A stretch of 64,000 nucleotides of DNA from Wolfiporia cocos (lineage: Eukaryota > Basidiomycota > Agaricomycetes > Polyporales > Phaeolaceae), in NCBI GenBank assembly GCA_029448655.1, contig JACCLO010000012.1, positions 2,046,001-2,110,000 of the forward strand. The letters run 5' to 3'. Of this stretch, positions 33,901 to 42,159 are shown piece by piece; within the stretch, counting starts at the first letter, position 1, and the number at the start of each line of letters is the position of its first letter. The position numbers were made by a program, and so were the translations under genes. The notes below the pieces were generated by a model, which did no database searches, had not been told where the DNA came from, and saw nothing but the letters and a program-made list of their open reading frames with translations.

Positions 33901-35486
33901 CGACGGTGTTCCAACAGGTCGTTTCCGAACACAAGGATGTCGTCTAGGTAGACAATGACCTTTCCTTCTCTGATAAGGTCACCTAGAATATCGTTCATCA
34001 TGTGTTGGAATGTGCTGGGTGCATTACAAAAACCGAAGTACATGACTACAGCTTCGTAAAGGCCGTTAGGCGTAATGAATGCGGTCTTCCATTCATCTCC
34101 CTCCTTGATTCTTACGTTGTTGTAACCCCAACGCAAGTCGAGCTTCGTAAATATCGAAGCCTGGCTAAGCTTATCGATAAGCTCGTCTATGCGTGGGAGA
34201 GGGTACCTGTTTTTAATGGTCAAGTCGTTTACTTTTCGGTAGTCGACTACCATTCGGGCTCCACCGTCTTTTTTAGGGACGAAGAAGACCGGGCTCGCGA
34301 TCGGGGATTTTGAGTGTCGGATGTAGCCCTTCCGTAACTCTTCCTGAATCCACTGATCTAGCGAGTTCGCTTCCTGAGGAGACATCTTGTATGCCTTACT
34401 CGGGGGCGGTAGTACCGCGTCATCGGGGAAGTCGATGGCGTGGTCGTATGGTTTCCGTTCGGGCATCCTTTCGGATGCGCGTTGAGAAAATACCGTGGGA
34501 CCAAACTCCTGGTATTCCTCCGGAACCAAGGATTTCCATTTCTGGAGATCCGCATCTGTCAGGAATTCATCATCCGACTTCTCCGTTATCGACTGAATGG
34601 CATCGATAAGGAGTTCCGTTCCTTCGTCAAGGGTGTTCACCCAAGCGACAAAGGGATTCTCCGGCTCCTCTAAGCCGAGAAAATCTATTGGAAAGTCATT
34701 GATGATCTGATAGATGTTGCGGGGTTCGATTTCGTCCTCTTCCTCAGAAATCGAAACCCGTTTGCCATGTTTGCATTTTTCCGTACACCGATATGTGAAG
34801 GTTCCTTCCGGCCAGTTGAAGTCCGGGTTGTGTTTCAGGAACCAGTCATATCCGAGGATCACATCCGCATTCTGTGCGTCCATTACGTACAAGAATTCGG
34901 TGGACTTGTGTTCCTCGTGCACCATATAAGCTTTTACTGCCATATTGATATTACCGGCGGTATTAGAGGTACCGTCGGCGTTGCGAATCTCGAGAGGTGA
35001 AGGTAGTTTCTGAGTGACTAACTTCTCCTCATGGACGAGTTTCTTATCAATGACGCTTATTGATGCACCGGTGTCGATTAATGCCATGGCGTTTACTTTC
35101 TTTCCGTACACCCACAGTTCCACTTCGATAGAGAATGATTTATTGTCGTCTCGAGAATCGTTTCCATGTACATTATACAAAGTGAAAAACTTCAGCGCGA
35201 GTGGGTCAGGATAAAAGTATTGTACAGGAGGGGCACGTGTAGCTAGTGTCCTTGTCCTCCGGGCAAAGTCCATTGCCGAGTTACCGAATATACCGAGATG
35301 GGATACCGGGTGACGTACGACCGCCTTATCTTCCCACAAGATAAGGGGTCTCTGTGAAGCCTCTTCGTAGAGGTGCGCTTCTTCGGGGCGCTGTACACTC
35401 CCAGCCGCTGCGGGGCTGGTGTGTTCTTCACAGAACATCTTCGAGACGTGTGGTTGGGGCGAGGGGAACCGAGATGGTCCCGACAT
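30939..35486 (-). CDS. pol: Pol polyprotein: PR-RT-RH-IN-chromodomain-dUTPase
   Basis: 1515 aa, uninterrupted. Aspartic protease DTGAS at residues 138-142. RT at about 370-545 (LDLRWGYNN, YLDDILVF near residue 510). RNase H at about 650-770 (ADSSDYATGA, DHLNLTYF). Integrase HHCC zinc site at about 880-930 (HHDHVTAGHFG, CDTCQ) and DDE core at about 945-1060 (DFIVHLPP, SDRGPQFSS, YHPQADGQTERINQ), with a GPF-type module after it. Chromodomain at about 1242-1297 (WEVEKILDHR, YRIRWKGFG, DSWVREADL). The last about 140 residues are a dUTPase with all five motifs: TKDSVGFDLYTA, GRIAPRSSLA, GVIDHDYQGE, GDKIAQLI and RGTGGFGSTG. The dUTPase would hydrolyse dUTP to dUMP, lowering uracil incorporation during reverse transcription. 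The frame is +1 relative to gag and overlaps it by 59 nt from this ATG. Confidence 0.95.
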   Translation of the reverse strand: MSGPSRFPSPQPHVSKMFCEEHTSPAAAGSVQRPEEAHLYEEASQRPLILWEDKAVVRHPVSHLGIFGNSAMDFARRTRTLATRAPPVQYFYPDPLALKFFTLYNVHGNDSRDDNKSFSIEVELWVYGKKVNAMALIDTGASISVIDKKLVHEEKLVTQKLPSPLEIRNADGTSNTAGNINMAVKAYMVHEEHKSTEFLYVMDAQNADVILGYDWFLKHNPDFNWPEGTFTYRCTEKCKHGKRVSISEEEDEIEPRNIYQIINDFPIDFLGLEEPENPFVAWVNTLDEGTELLIDAIQSITEKSDDEFLTDADLQKWKSLVPEEYQEFGPTVFSQRASERMPERKPYDHAIDFPDDAVLPPPSKAYKMSPQEANSLDQWIQEELRKGYIRHSKSPIASPVFFVPKKDGGARMVVDYRKVNDLTIKNRYPLPRIDELIDKLSQASIFTKLDLRWGYNNVRIKEGDEWKTAFITPNGLYEAVVMYFGFCNAPSTFQHMMNDILGDLIREGKVIVYLDDILVFGNDLLEHRRIVKQVLQILQDNDLFAKPEKCFFEQSSIEYLGMIISKGKVEMDPKKVAGVMDWPTPAKVKDVQAFVGFANYYRRFIKDFSKVVKPLTELSKKNTQWNWGPEQAEAFQTLKEAFTSAPILRIPDQESPFRVEADSSDYATGAVLSQYSSEDKLWHPVAFYSKSLSAPERNYEIYDKELLAIIRALEEWRHYLEGHPHKFEVWSDHLNLTYFKSAQRLTRRQARWSLYLTRFNFTMCHKPGKTMLTADPLSRRPDHEEGVELDNRDQILLKPEYFTVRALEASQQEIQSGDEDLLRQIRQALMDDQITKDYQELLKSGPKEFGKDLQEWNIEAGLLLRRGKVYVPKEPKELRTKILELHHDHVTAGHFGRWKTYELLSRNYWWPGMTTMVKQYVEGCDTCQRMKNRNQTPYGPLQPLPVPEAPWDTITIDFIVHLPPSGERKQFTAIMVVVDRLTKRAHFIPTSDNISAKELANLLYLRIYPNHGLPKQIISDRGPQFSSELFKGWCEQLGIQRSMTTAYHPQADGQTERINQILEQYLRCYIDVIQKDNWVFYLPTAEFAYNNAASETTKNSPFFVELGRHPNAGPTDLKPTQYSDLNQFAYARWSAQEQAKAAMKLAAERWSWYYDQHKRSVPFKVGDKVLVDARSWQDSERSLSPRYLGPFKIIEQLSPVTFRVHMDEQYRAYHPVFHASKLVMYKDPVHQKKPEPQPEMVDGEELWEVEKILDHRLRAGRVEYRIRWKGFGINDDSWVREADLDSAYDILQEYKASHPIPMQDVPLRRSARRKEAVHVFDPDSDNWEADECTWPDDWPQYRETFAKDPKQRMVRHPDGGWMSADINQNADLKIVVGEGGRMPEKGTKDSVGFDLYTATGDVLPAHGQTEYNTKLKIQVPFGTYGRIAPRSSLARKGIDVMGGVIDHDYQGEVIIILRNHSDISIDIRAGDKIAQLICEVAKDPHITLHGKSYFEKIKSERGTGGFGSTGKESFH

Positions 35487-37425
35487 TGGCGACGGTGGTG
35501 GCGGGGGCCGAGGGTCCTGCTGAGCTTGAGTCAGCCGTTACTTCTTCCCAGATCGTTCGGGCACGATACGTCTTGCCATCCGCGGGGGGCGCCGAGTACG
35601 GCTTCTTGCCAGAAGCCTGTCCCTTTCCACTACCCGAAGGAGCAGCCGTGGTCTTTCCAGACGCGGCAGCTGCATCCTTCGCCCTTTGTTGCTCGGCCCG
35701 CTGAGCGGCAGGCACGAATGTTCCCGCGGCCTTGTCTGCCGCAAGCTTAGGACATTTGTTGAAGTAATGTCCTGTCTGCTTGCAGTATGTGCAGACGGCG
35801 TTGGTGGTGTCGGCGGGGGCTTTGGCGGGCGCCTTTCCCTTGTCCTTCTTTTTCTCCGACTTCTTTGCAGAAGCGGAGGACGTCTCCTTCTTTTCGGCAG
35901 GTGCCGAGTCCTTCTTGCCGGCCTTCTCGAAGATAGAACCCTTGATCTTGTCTGGATATGACGTTTGGTACATTTCCAGGGCGAAGTCGATGAGGGGTTC
36001 GATGTCGGTTGGGGCCTTGAAGAACGGGGTCTTGCCGAGGACGTTTAGGGTGTCCTTAACCTTTTCCGGGAGAGTCTCGGTGAATTCCCACACCAGAGTC
36101 TCGTTGGCGGTTTCGGAAAGTCGGCCAAGGGTGCGGAACCGTTCGCAGTAATTGAAGTAGTTCGATTCTGCCAGTTCCTTACCCTTGGCACCGTAGTAGC
36201 CGCGAATCTCCTTCTTGGCTATCTCCTTATCCGTCATCTTCCCATATTGCACCATTACGGATTTGGTGAAATCCTCCCAGGTGCCGAGAGGTTCACCATT
36301 TCCTGCCTTCTTGATGAGAGGCGAGAAAAATTTGTATGCGTCCCCTGTGACGCGGAAGAGGGCCGTGGTGATACGGTCATGGTCGTCGTAGACCCTGAGC
36401 GTACCGAAGTACAGGCCCATCTTTTCCACCCATTCCTGCGCAGTCACCTTTCCAGATGACCCGGAGAATTCGGGGGGAGGGGGGATTTTCAGGTTTTGAG
36501 GCAGACCTGGAATCTGCGGGGCGACGGCTGCTGCAGCAGCGGCTGCAGCTTGTGCGGTGGCAGCGGCCTCGGCTGCACGGGTTCGAGCCTTACCGGGGGC
36601 CGGTGCGGGTTCTTCCGGGGGCGTGCGGATGCCGGGAGGGTTGGGAACGGAGGGATTCTTGCGAATTCTCCGAAGTTCCTCGTCAACCTTCTCCATGCGC
36701 TCTGCGAACGCATCCTCGAGGTCGTCCAGCCGGGACCGGTAGTCCTTTCGGAGCTGCTTCTCCATTTCGGAGAGCTTGGCGGTGTACTCCTGTCGGAGTT
36801 CCTTGCCGAGGTCCACCATGGTGGACAATACCTCGTTCCGGACCGAATTGACCGCTTCGTGTAGCTCGTCTTGGGCCTTCTGTTCGATTGCCCTGGATTG
36901 CCCAGCCAGGGAATCGATTCGTTCATGGATACGCTCCAGGCGGGCGTGCACCATTCGACCTAGGGTGTCGGTGGTGTCATGGCTTATGGCCGCACTTCGT
37001 TGTACGGCGGCATCGATGATTGGCCCATGTATGGACCCATCCACCTTGTGGTGTTCCTCCTCAGGAAGGTACGCCTTGAGGTTGTTCTCGACAGCGACAT
37101 TGGTCTGTCGTGTCGGACCCGAAAATTCCATTTCCAGGGTGGTGGCGGGCCCGATAGGGCGAGTTCGACGAGCCGGTGGGTATCCGGCAATGGGGGAGCC
37201 TGGGCGTGTACCCATGGGGTTGGTCGGAGATTCCCTTTGCGGGGGAGCGAACTCCGGCATTTCCTCTTCTCCTTCCTCTTCCTCTTCTTCTCCCTCGCTT
37301 AGGTGCTCCAGCGTCACCAGTTGCTGGGTTCCCGAGGGACCAGCTACCGGTGTCACCGGGCCTTCTGAGCGGAGGCGCATCTTGCGGGGAGCGAGGGGAG
37401 TGCTGACGGAGGAGGTGGAAGACAT
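35428..37425 (-). CDS. gag: Gag polyprotein
   Basis: 665 aa. A Pro/Glu-rich N terminus is followed by a long coiled coil (about 165-260, with LEDAFAERMEKVDEELRRIR) and an Ala-rich hinge. A capsid-like retrotransposon gag domain follows (about 315-480: QEWVEKMGLYFGTLRVYDD, WEDFTKSVMVQYG, LAESNYFNYCERFRTLGR). Next come a Lys-rich linker (KKSEKKKDKGKAP) and one CCHC zinc knuckle CTYCKQTGHYFNKC at about 543-556. It forms the virus-like particle and packages RNA (family knowledge). Pol starts within its last 59 nt in the +1 frame; the pol frame is open only about 40 nt further upstream, so frameshift or re-initiation must happen in this short window. Confidence 0.92.
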   Translation of the reverse strand: MSSTSSVSTPLAPRKMRLRSEGPVTPVAGPSGTQQLVTLEHLSEGEEEEEEGEEEMPEFAPPQRESPTNPMGTRPGSPIAGYPPARRTRPIGPATTLEMEFSGPTRQTNVAVENNLKAYLPEEEHHKVDGSIHGPIIDAAVQRSAAISHDTTDTLGRMVHARLERIHERIDSLAGQSRAIEQKAQDELHEAVNSVRNEVLSTMVDLGKELRQEYTAKLSEMEKQLRKDYRSRLDDLEDAFAERMEKVDEELRRIRKNPSVPNPPGIRTPPEEPAPAPGKARTRAAEAAATAQAAAAAAAAVAPQIPGLPQNLKIPPPPEFSGSSGKVTAQEWVEKMGLYFGTLRVYDDHDRITTALFRVTGDAYKFFSPLIKKAGNGEPLGTWEDFTKSVMVQYGKMTDKEIAKKEIRGYYGAKGKELAESNYFNYCERFRTLGRLSETANETLVWEFTETLPEKVKDTLNVLGKTPFFKAPTDIEPLIDFALEMYQTSYPDKIKGSIFEKAGKKDSAPAEKKETSSASAKKSEKKKDKGKAPAKAPADTTNAVCTYCKQTGHYFNKCPKLAADKAAGTFVPAAQRAEQQRAKDAAAASGKTTAAPSGSGKGQASGKKPYSAPPADGKTYRARTIWEEVTADSSSAGPSAPATTVANVGTISVPLAPTTRLEDVL

Positions 37426-37576
37426 TTTTTTTTGTGAATCTGTTTGTGACGAATGTTAGTTTCCGGTTACTCATTGTCTTAGATTCTTAAGAAGGGATTG
37501 GGTTTTGAAAGCTGCGACTTTCGTTATAGATCACACTCGCACTCTATTTCAGAGTTAAAAGATGATAGTATTTCTA

Positions 37577-38500
37577 CTATACAATCGCGAGTATATCCTC
37601 TTCTACCGAAGTAGTTGAGGGCCCTGCCACCTTGTCAGGTGGTGTTACACCGAAGGCAAAAGTAATTTGTAGCGCTACGCATTCTGCTACGATACGAGCT
37701 AAGTCCGTACGCCAATCCAAAAAGGAAATATTGCCGAGCTGTTTGCAATACTTTTTCATAATTCTCCAGTCTCTATTGGTGATCCTTCCTCGTCTCGCTC
37801 TATCCTTTACGTTATCCACCAAGTCCTCCAATTCTACTACCATAGTATGGAAACGCATGTCGTTTTCCATATGGAAGCCTGGGTAATTAGGGGGGTGGTT
37901 GGCGAGAGGGGTAAGACGAGTGAGAGTGCCTTCTAGCATGGGAATAACTTGATCGCATGCTTGGAGGGGTTTCTTCTTCCCGAAAACGAGGGAAGGGTCG
38001 AGGATCTTGTGGTTGGCCGGAACAGAAGGTCCGGCTGCCGGGCTGGAGAGACGGAGGGCCAGTGAAGAAGCTGCTTGCTTGGCTTCCTTGGCGGCTTGTT
38101 TGGCGGCGATTCGCTTATTCAGCTTATCGCGAGCGAGCTTGAGCTTGTTGAGTTCGCGGAGTTCGATGAGATTCTCCATGGCGGTAATGGAAGCGGCTAG
38201 CTTCTCTTCCTCTGTCCAGATACGCTTAGCGAGCGGAACTGGTTTGGGAGGTCGAGGAGCGGGTTTCCCAGCCTCAGCAATGTGCTTTGGCATGTGGACG
38301 GGAATCTCCCAAAGATGGAGTTTCCCAGTGTAATCTTCCTTTACAGGAAGCGTGTAGGTGACGTCCTCTGCCCGAGGAATGTCGGCGGTGTCGATGCGGC
38401 TGAGAAGGGACCGCTTCGCCGGTTTGACGTAAGGGGCAGTGGAGGAGCCACGGGTGCGACGGGTAACGCGGGGCATGATTCTAGAAAGTGCAGCTTTCAT
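37577..38500 (-). CDS. Additional ORF upstream of gag, function unknown
   Basis: A 307-aa uninterrupted frame between the 5' LTR leader and gag, with its stop 151 nt before the gag start. The N terminus is basic (RIMPRVTRRTRGSS, KPAKRSLLSR). A Pro-rich patch (KPAPRPPKPVPLAKR) is followed by a charged coiled-coil stretch (about residues 90-145, ELNKLKLARDKLNKRIAAK). The C-terminal part looks globular (FHTMVVELEDLVDNVKDRAR, NRDWRIMKKYCKQLGN). No known domain is recognised. Most Ty3/Gypsy elements have no ORF here. Full-length openness in an element with near-identical LTRs suggests it is under selection and translated. It could be an accessory RNA-binding or particle protein (speculative). Confidence 0.8.
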   Translation of the reverse strand: MKAALSRIMPRVTRRTRGSSTAPYVKPAKRSLLSRIDTADIPRAEDVTYTLPVKEDYTGKLHLWEIPVHMPKHIAEAGKPAPRPPKPVPLAKRIWTEEEKLAASITAMENLIELRELNKLKLARDKLNKRIAAKQAAKEAKQAASSLALRLSSPAAGPSVPANHKILDPSLVFGKKKPLQACDQVIPMLEGTLTRLTPLANHPPNYPGFHMENDMRFHTMVVELEDLVDNVKDRARRGRITNRDWRIMKKYCKQLGNISFLDWRTDLARIVAECVALQITFAFGVTPPDKVAGPSTTSVEEDILAIV

Positions 38501-39510
38501 GAGGAACGAAGTTTCCCAGTGATACGTCCAAGAACAGGAATAAAAGGGATTAGGTAAGGTAGGGTAGTGGACTCCTTTTCAGGAGCAAAGAAGGTGTACT
38601 ACGGGGCATAATTACTCTTATGTTGCGCGCAAACCCTGTGCCGAGACGGCGCGGATATTCGCATGACCCTAACGGTCAGAGGCGCCGACTCCAGGGGTAG
38701 AGTTGCTGACTGCCAGGCCGGTTCCTGGGTCAGATGATTGGGAATCGGATACACGACACCGCCCCGGAGGGACGCTGCCGGAAAGTGGCTGGGATTTTAC
38801 ATCCCTTAGCCTGTCCATGCTTCAACAATGAGGTTGCCGTCTGTAGCCACATGGGTGTCACATCAGGGCTAAAAAACCATTGTCGATTCTAAGATCGCGA
38901 GACAGCAGCGCTCCACATCCCGAAGGAGTGGGCCACGCGCTTCTCTTCCAATGGGGCCCCAAATCCGTTTGACCCATGCTCGCACGCCGAGCTGCCCGGA
39001 GGACTTATGCTATTGGCTACCGCGAGTGACCTATGGCAGGGTGATTTTTTACGTCACCCCCCTCACTGCTTTTCCCATAACGGGTTCAAAGCAGGTCCCT
39101 TACGCCTGGGAGGCGGCTTTGGAAAATTCCCATGCCATCATAATGATGACCCTGTGGATAGTGATGGGGCGCTGAACAACGCTTGCCATGACAGGGGGTT
39201 GGGCGCACACAGGCAGACCGTCCCCTTTTCTCCCCAGGCGGGTCTTAACCGCGCATAGTCCAAGCTTGTCAGCGAGGACCATGTCTCCTTGACCCTGGAG
39301 TCCGGGTTAGGTAGGCCTCCTGCCTAAAAAAGGCGGTGTGGCTTCCCTGTTTGCCAATCCTCTGCCGAGGATGGCGATGTATCCCCCAGTTCTCAACTAT
39401 CACCCCAATCGCCTTGTCAGGCAGAAAGGGATGTGCGCAGCAACAAGTAATAGCCCCTGTAGGATAGAAACCCAGACCCAAGCGCAAGCGCAAGGGCGGG
39501 GGTAGGGGGG
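38501..39510 (-). other. Long leader of the retrotransposon
   Basis: About 1 kb between the PBS and the first ORF. No conserved coding frame seen. Probably untranslated leader with packaging or translational elements (inference). Confidence 0.5.
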
Positions 39511-39521
39511 AGATTTGTTCT
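39511..39521 (-). promoter_or_regulatory. Self-complementary primer-binding site
   Basis: Two bases after the 5' LTR end, element sense reads AGAACAAATCT. This is the exact reverse complement of AGATTTGTTCT inside the LTR at 39657-39647, the predicted transcript 5' end. No TGG-starting tRNA-type PBS is present. Confidence 0.75.
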
Positions 39522-39523
39522 TA

Positions 39524-40223
39524 TGACACAGACTAGACTGTGGGACTCACGCTATATCCTTATAGGCGACTTTGAAGGAGTTGCAGAAGGTTGGTGAGGA
39601 GGCTAGTGGGCGCAAGCAGAGATAGTATGTAACTGTGCGAATGCAGAGAACAAATCTAAGGCTTATCCGCAGTGATAGCCCTACTTATATACATGCTTTG
39701 TTTGGTTACCGGTAAGGGAGCCAAACATGAAGGTGGTCTGTGCGCAGGCATAACTAATATGGTTAAGTCGTAAACTACAATAGACCATGTGCGCCGGTAA
39801 TGGCCGCACCAGTAAGATCGTTTGTTTGGATCGTAGGTCCATGTTGTGGAAGTGGCTGTGGCTACGGTAGTAAGCCATGCATGTGATTCTTATATTCCGG
39901 TATCGGGATATGAGTAATCGTAAGGTCATTGGCATGTGATAACGAGCAGGCCGCTTATCCAATTGTACTGGCATAGCCCGGTACCGGGATATGAGTAAGG
40001 CGCGTGACTCCGGAGGTTAGTCCGCTGAGTCATTGACGCGTACAAACGTGTTATGTACGTGTTGTTATGACAAGTGGACGTATTCCGCGTTGTGTACGTG
40101 TTGTTTGGTTGCGTGTACGTGTGGACGGGCGCTTAGCAGCGTAAATGTCTACAAGGTTATAGAAATACCAGATAAATAGGTAAAAATACGGGAAAAATAG
40201 TGGCATGTCCCAAATCTGTGACA
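39524..40223 (-). repeat. 5' LTR of the Gypsy element
   Basis: 700 bp. In element sense it starts TGTCACAGATTTGGG and ends GTCTGTGTCA. Contains the TATA box and predicted transcription start described separately. Confidence 0.95.
39647..39691 (-). promoter_or_regulatory. LTR core promoter and self-primer
   Basis: Element sense shows TATATAAG at 39691-39684, placed 34 to 27 nt before AGATTTGTTCT at 39657-39647. If transcription starts at that A, the first 11 nt of the RNA pair perfectly with the PBS, leaving 134 nt of R-U5. Confidence 0.65.
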
Positions 40224-40228
40224 ATTCG

Positions 40229-41130
40229 TGCCCCATGCCACGGGGATTCGTGCCCCATGCCACGGGGATTTGTGCTCCACACCACGGGGATTCGTGCCCC
40301 ACACCATGGGGATTCGTGGCCCATTCCATGGGGGTTTGTGGCCCATGCCACAGGGATTTGTGTCCTGTGGCATGGGGATTTTGTAATGTAAATACCCCAC
40401 ACCACGGGGATTTGTACCCCATGCCACAGGTATTTGCACCCCAATGCCATGGGGATTTGTGCCCCATGCCACAGGGATTTGTGCTCTGTATCATGGAGAT
40501 TTGTGCCCCGTGCCATGGGGATTTGTGTCCTGTGGCACGGGGATTTGTACCCCATGCCACAGCGATTTGTATCCCAATGCCACAGGGATTTGTGCCCCAT
40601 GCCACAGGGATTTGTGCTCTGTGCCATGGAGATTTGCACCCTGTGCCACGGGGATTTGTGTCCTGTGGCATGGGGATTTTGTAATGTAAATACCCCACAC
40701 CACGGGAATTTGTACCCCGTGCCACAGGGATTCGTGCCCTACACCACAGGGATTTTTGGCCCATGCCATGGGGTTTTGTGCCCCATGCCACAGGGATTTG
40801 TGCCCTGTGCCACAGGGATTTGTGTCCTGTGCCACGGGGATTTGTGTCCTGTGCCACGGGGATTTGTGTCCTGTGCCACGGGGATTTTGTAATGTAAATA
40901 CCCCACACCATGGGGATTTGTACCCCGTGCCACAGGGATTCGTGCCCTACACCACGGGGATTTTTGGCCCATGCCATGGGGGTTTGTGCCCCATGCCACG
41001 GGGATTCGTGCCCCATGCCACAGGGATTTGTGTCCTGTGGCATGGGGATTTTGTAATATAAATACTCCACACCACAGGGGTCTGTACCCTGTGCCACAGG
41101 TATTTGCACCCCAATGCCACAGGGGTGAAT
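40229..41130. repeat. 22-bp minisatellite in Helitron 2
   Basis: The longest array, about 900 bp, of the same GCCACGGGGATTTGTGCCCC-type unit. TAATGTAAATACCCCA spacers recur every few hundred bases. The other side of this array, before the LTR element, is at about 30190-30211. Confidence 0.85.
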
Positions 41131-41295
41131 TCCCACACCCAGAGCCTGCAAGGCATGCGTGCCAGTTACAGATTCTACAAGCAAAGCGACAACGATACCG
41201 AGCATCAGCGAGGTGGAGGAGTGGCTGAGTAGGCAGAGGCTAAAATATATTCCTAAGACATAACATTTGTGGCGAAGCCACAGGTAATTAAGCTA

Positions 41296-41625
41296 TCTGA
41301 ACTATAATGGGAGCTCGCGCCGTAGGCGCTCGCGTGCAGCTAGCGTGCAGCTAGCGTGTCGCTCGCGTGCAGCTAGCGTGTCGCTCGCGTGTCGCTCGCG
41401 TTTTGCGCACATGGCGAGCACGTTTGCCGTGTGGCGGCGCCTGTAGGGCACCCATCGAGTGCGCGCCGGCGCCTGCAAGGCGCGCGTGCCGGTTGCAAAG
41501 GTGTTACAAGCGAAGCGACGACGAGGCCGAGCGTTAGCGAGGTGGAGGAGTGGCTGAGCGGGCAGAGATAAGCAATACAAGTTCTAATTACAAAATTGTG
41601 GCGAAGCCACAGGTAATTAAGCTAG
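41296..41625 (+). mobile_element. Helitron unit 3
   Basis: 330 bp, the shortest unit. Starts TCTGAACTATAATGGGAG and ends GTGGCGAAGCCAC hairpin plus AGGTAATTAAGCTAG. It lacks the minisatellite, which shows that the minisatellite is not needed for mobility. Confidence 0.82.
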
Positions 41626-42159
41626 TCATATAATAAAGGGACGACCGTTGTGTGGGAACTGCCATGTGCTTTTCCACGTGTGCCACGTGCTGTCCGTCGT
41701 CCCATAGGGCTCGCGCCACCGACCCGTGGAGTTGGCCAGTGTATTCCCACGCCCGGCGCCTGTAAGGCGCACGTTCAAATCCCTTCGACGAAAACTCGCG
41801 TTTCGCGCGTCCTCCCTGCGCTGTGCCACGGGGATTTTGTAGCTGTTGTAACGTAGATGGCCTGTACTGTATATACCCGCCAGAAAATCAAATTAAGAGA
41901 ATTCAGGGAGTTTTCTGAGGCACTACATTTGTGGACACAATGTTACAAGCGAAGCGACGACGACACCGAGCATCAGCGAGGTGGAGGAAGTGGCTGAGCG
42001 GGCAGAGAACAAAGGACAGGTGCAGCAGGGTGATCATACACCCTGGAGGTTGGGTGGACTCATAATGTCTCCATCCAATGTGTTTTTCCCTTATTCTATT
42101 AGTTATCTCACTTAAATAACAATTGATATTCGTGGCGAAGCCATGGGTAATTAAACTCG
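41626..42159 (+). mobile_element. Helitron unit 4
   Basis: 534 bp. The 5' end TCATATAATAAAGGGACG differs from the other units. It ends CGTGGCGAAGCCATGG plus GTAATTAAACTCG. A different subfamily, related to unit 7 by its CTCG terminus. Confidence 0.75.

Larger units (their letters stand above)
30212..40223 (-). mobile_element. Complete Ty3/Gypsy chromovirus with dUTPase
   Basis: A 10,012-bp element transcribed on the minus strand. It has two 700-bp LTRs (30212-30911 and 39524-40223), TG...CA ends and a perfect 5-bp duplication ATTCG (30207-30211 and 40224-40228). Comparing the LTRs by eye I found one substitution (near 30626 versus 39938). Internal order: predicted self-primer PBS, about 1 kb leader, ORF upstream of gag (38500-37577), gag (37425-35428), pol with protease-RT-RNase H-integrase-chromodomain-dUTPase (35486-30939), polypurine tract. 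All large frames are open, so the element is probably recent and possibly active. Confidence 0.95.
29954..41295 (+). mobile_element. Helitron unit 2, interrupted by the LTR retrotransposon
   Basis: Starts TCTGAACTATAATGGGAG at 29954 and resumes at 40224 after the retrotransposon. It ends with GTGGCGAAGCCAC hairpin plus AGGTAATTAAGCTA at 41295 (terminal G apparently lost). Its own length is about 1325 bp. The retrotransposon inserted in its minisatellite. Confidence 0.8.

Noticed and set aside
36776..37459. 227-aa plus-strand frame
   Set aside because: Antisense shadow of gag; composition reflects the coiled-coil coding strand.
39505..39523. tRNA-primed PBS for the Gypsy element
   Set aside because: The bases after the LTR do not begin TGG or match a familiar tRNA 3' end; the self-complementary 11-mer explains them better.
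40051..41205. Long minus-strand Gly/His/Pro/Trp-rich frame (384 aa), and similar ones at 42265-43015 and 43275-44031 in Helitrons 5 and 6
   Set aside because: They are by-products of the 22-bp minisatellite, which is open in all frames and cycles the same residues. No start context or domain.
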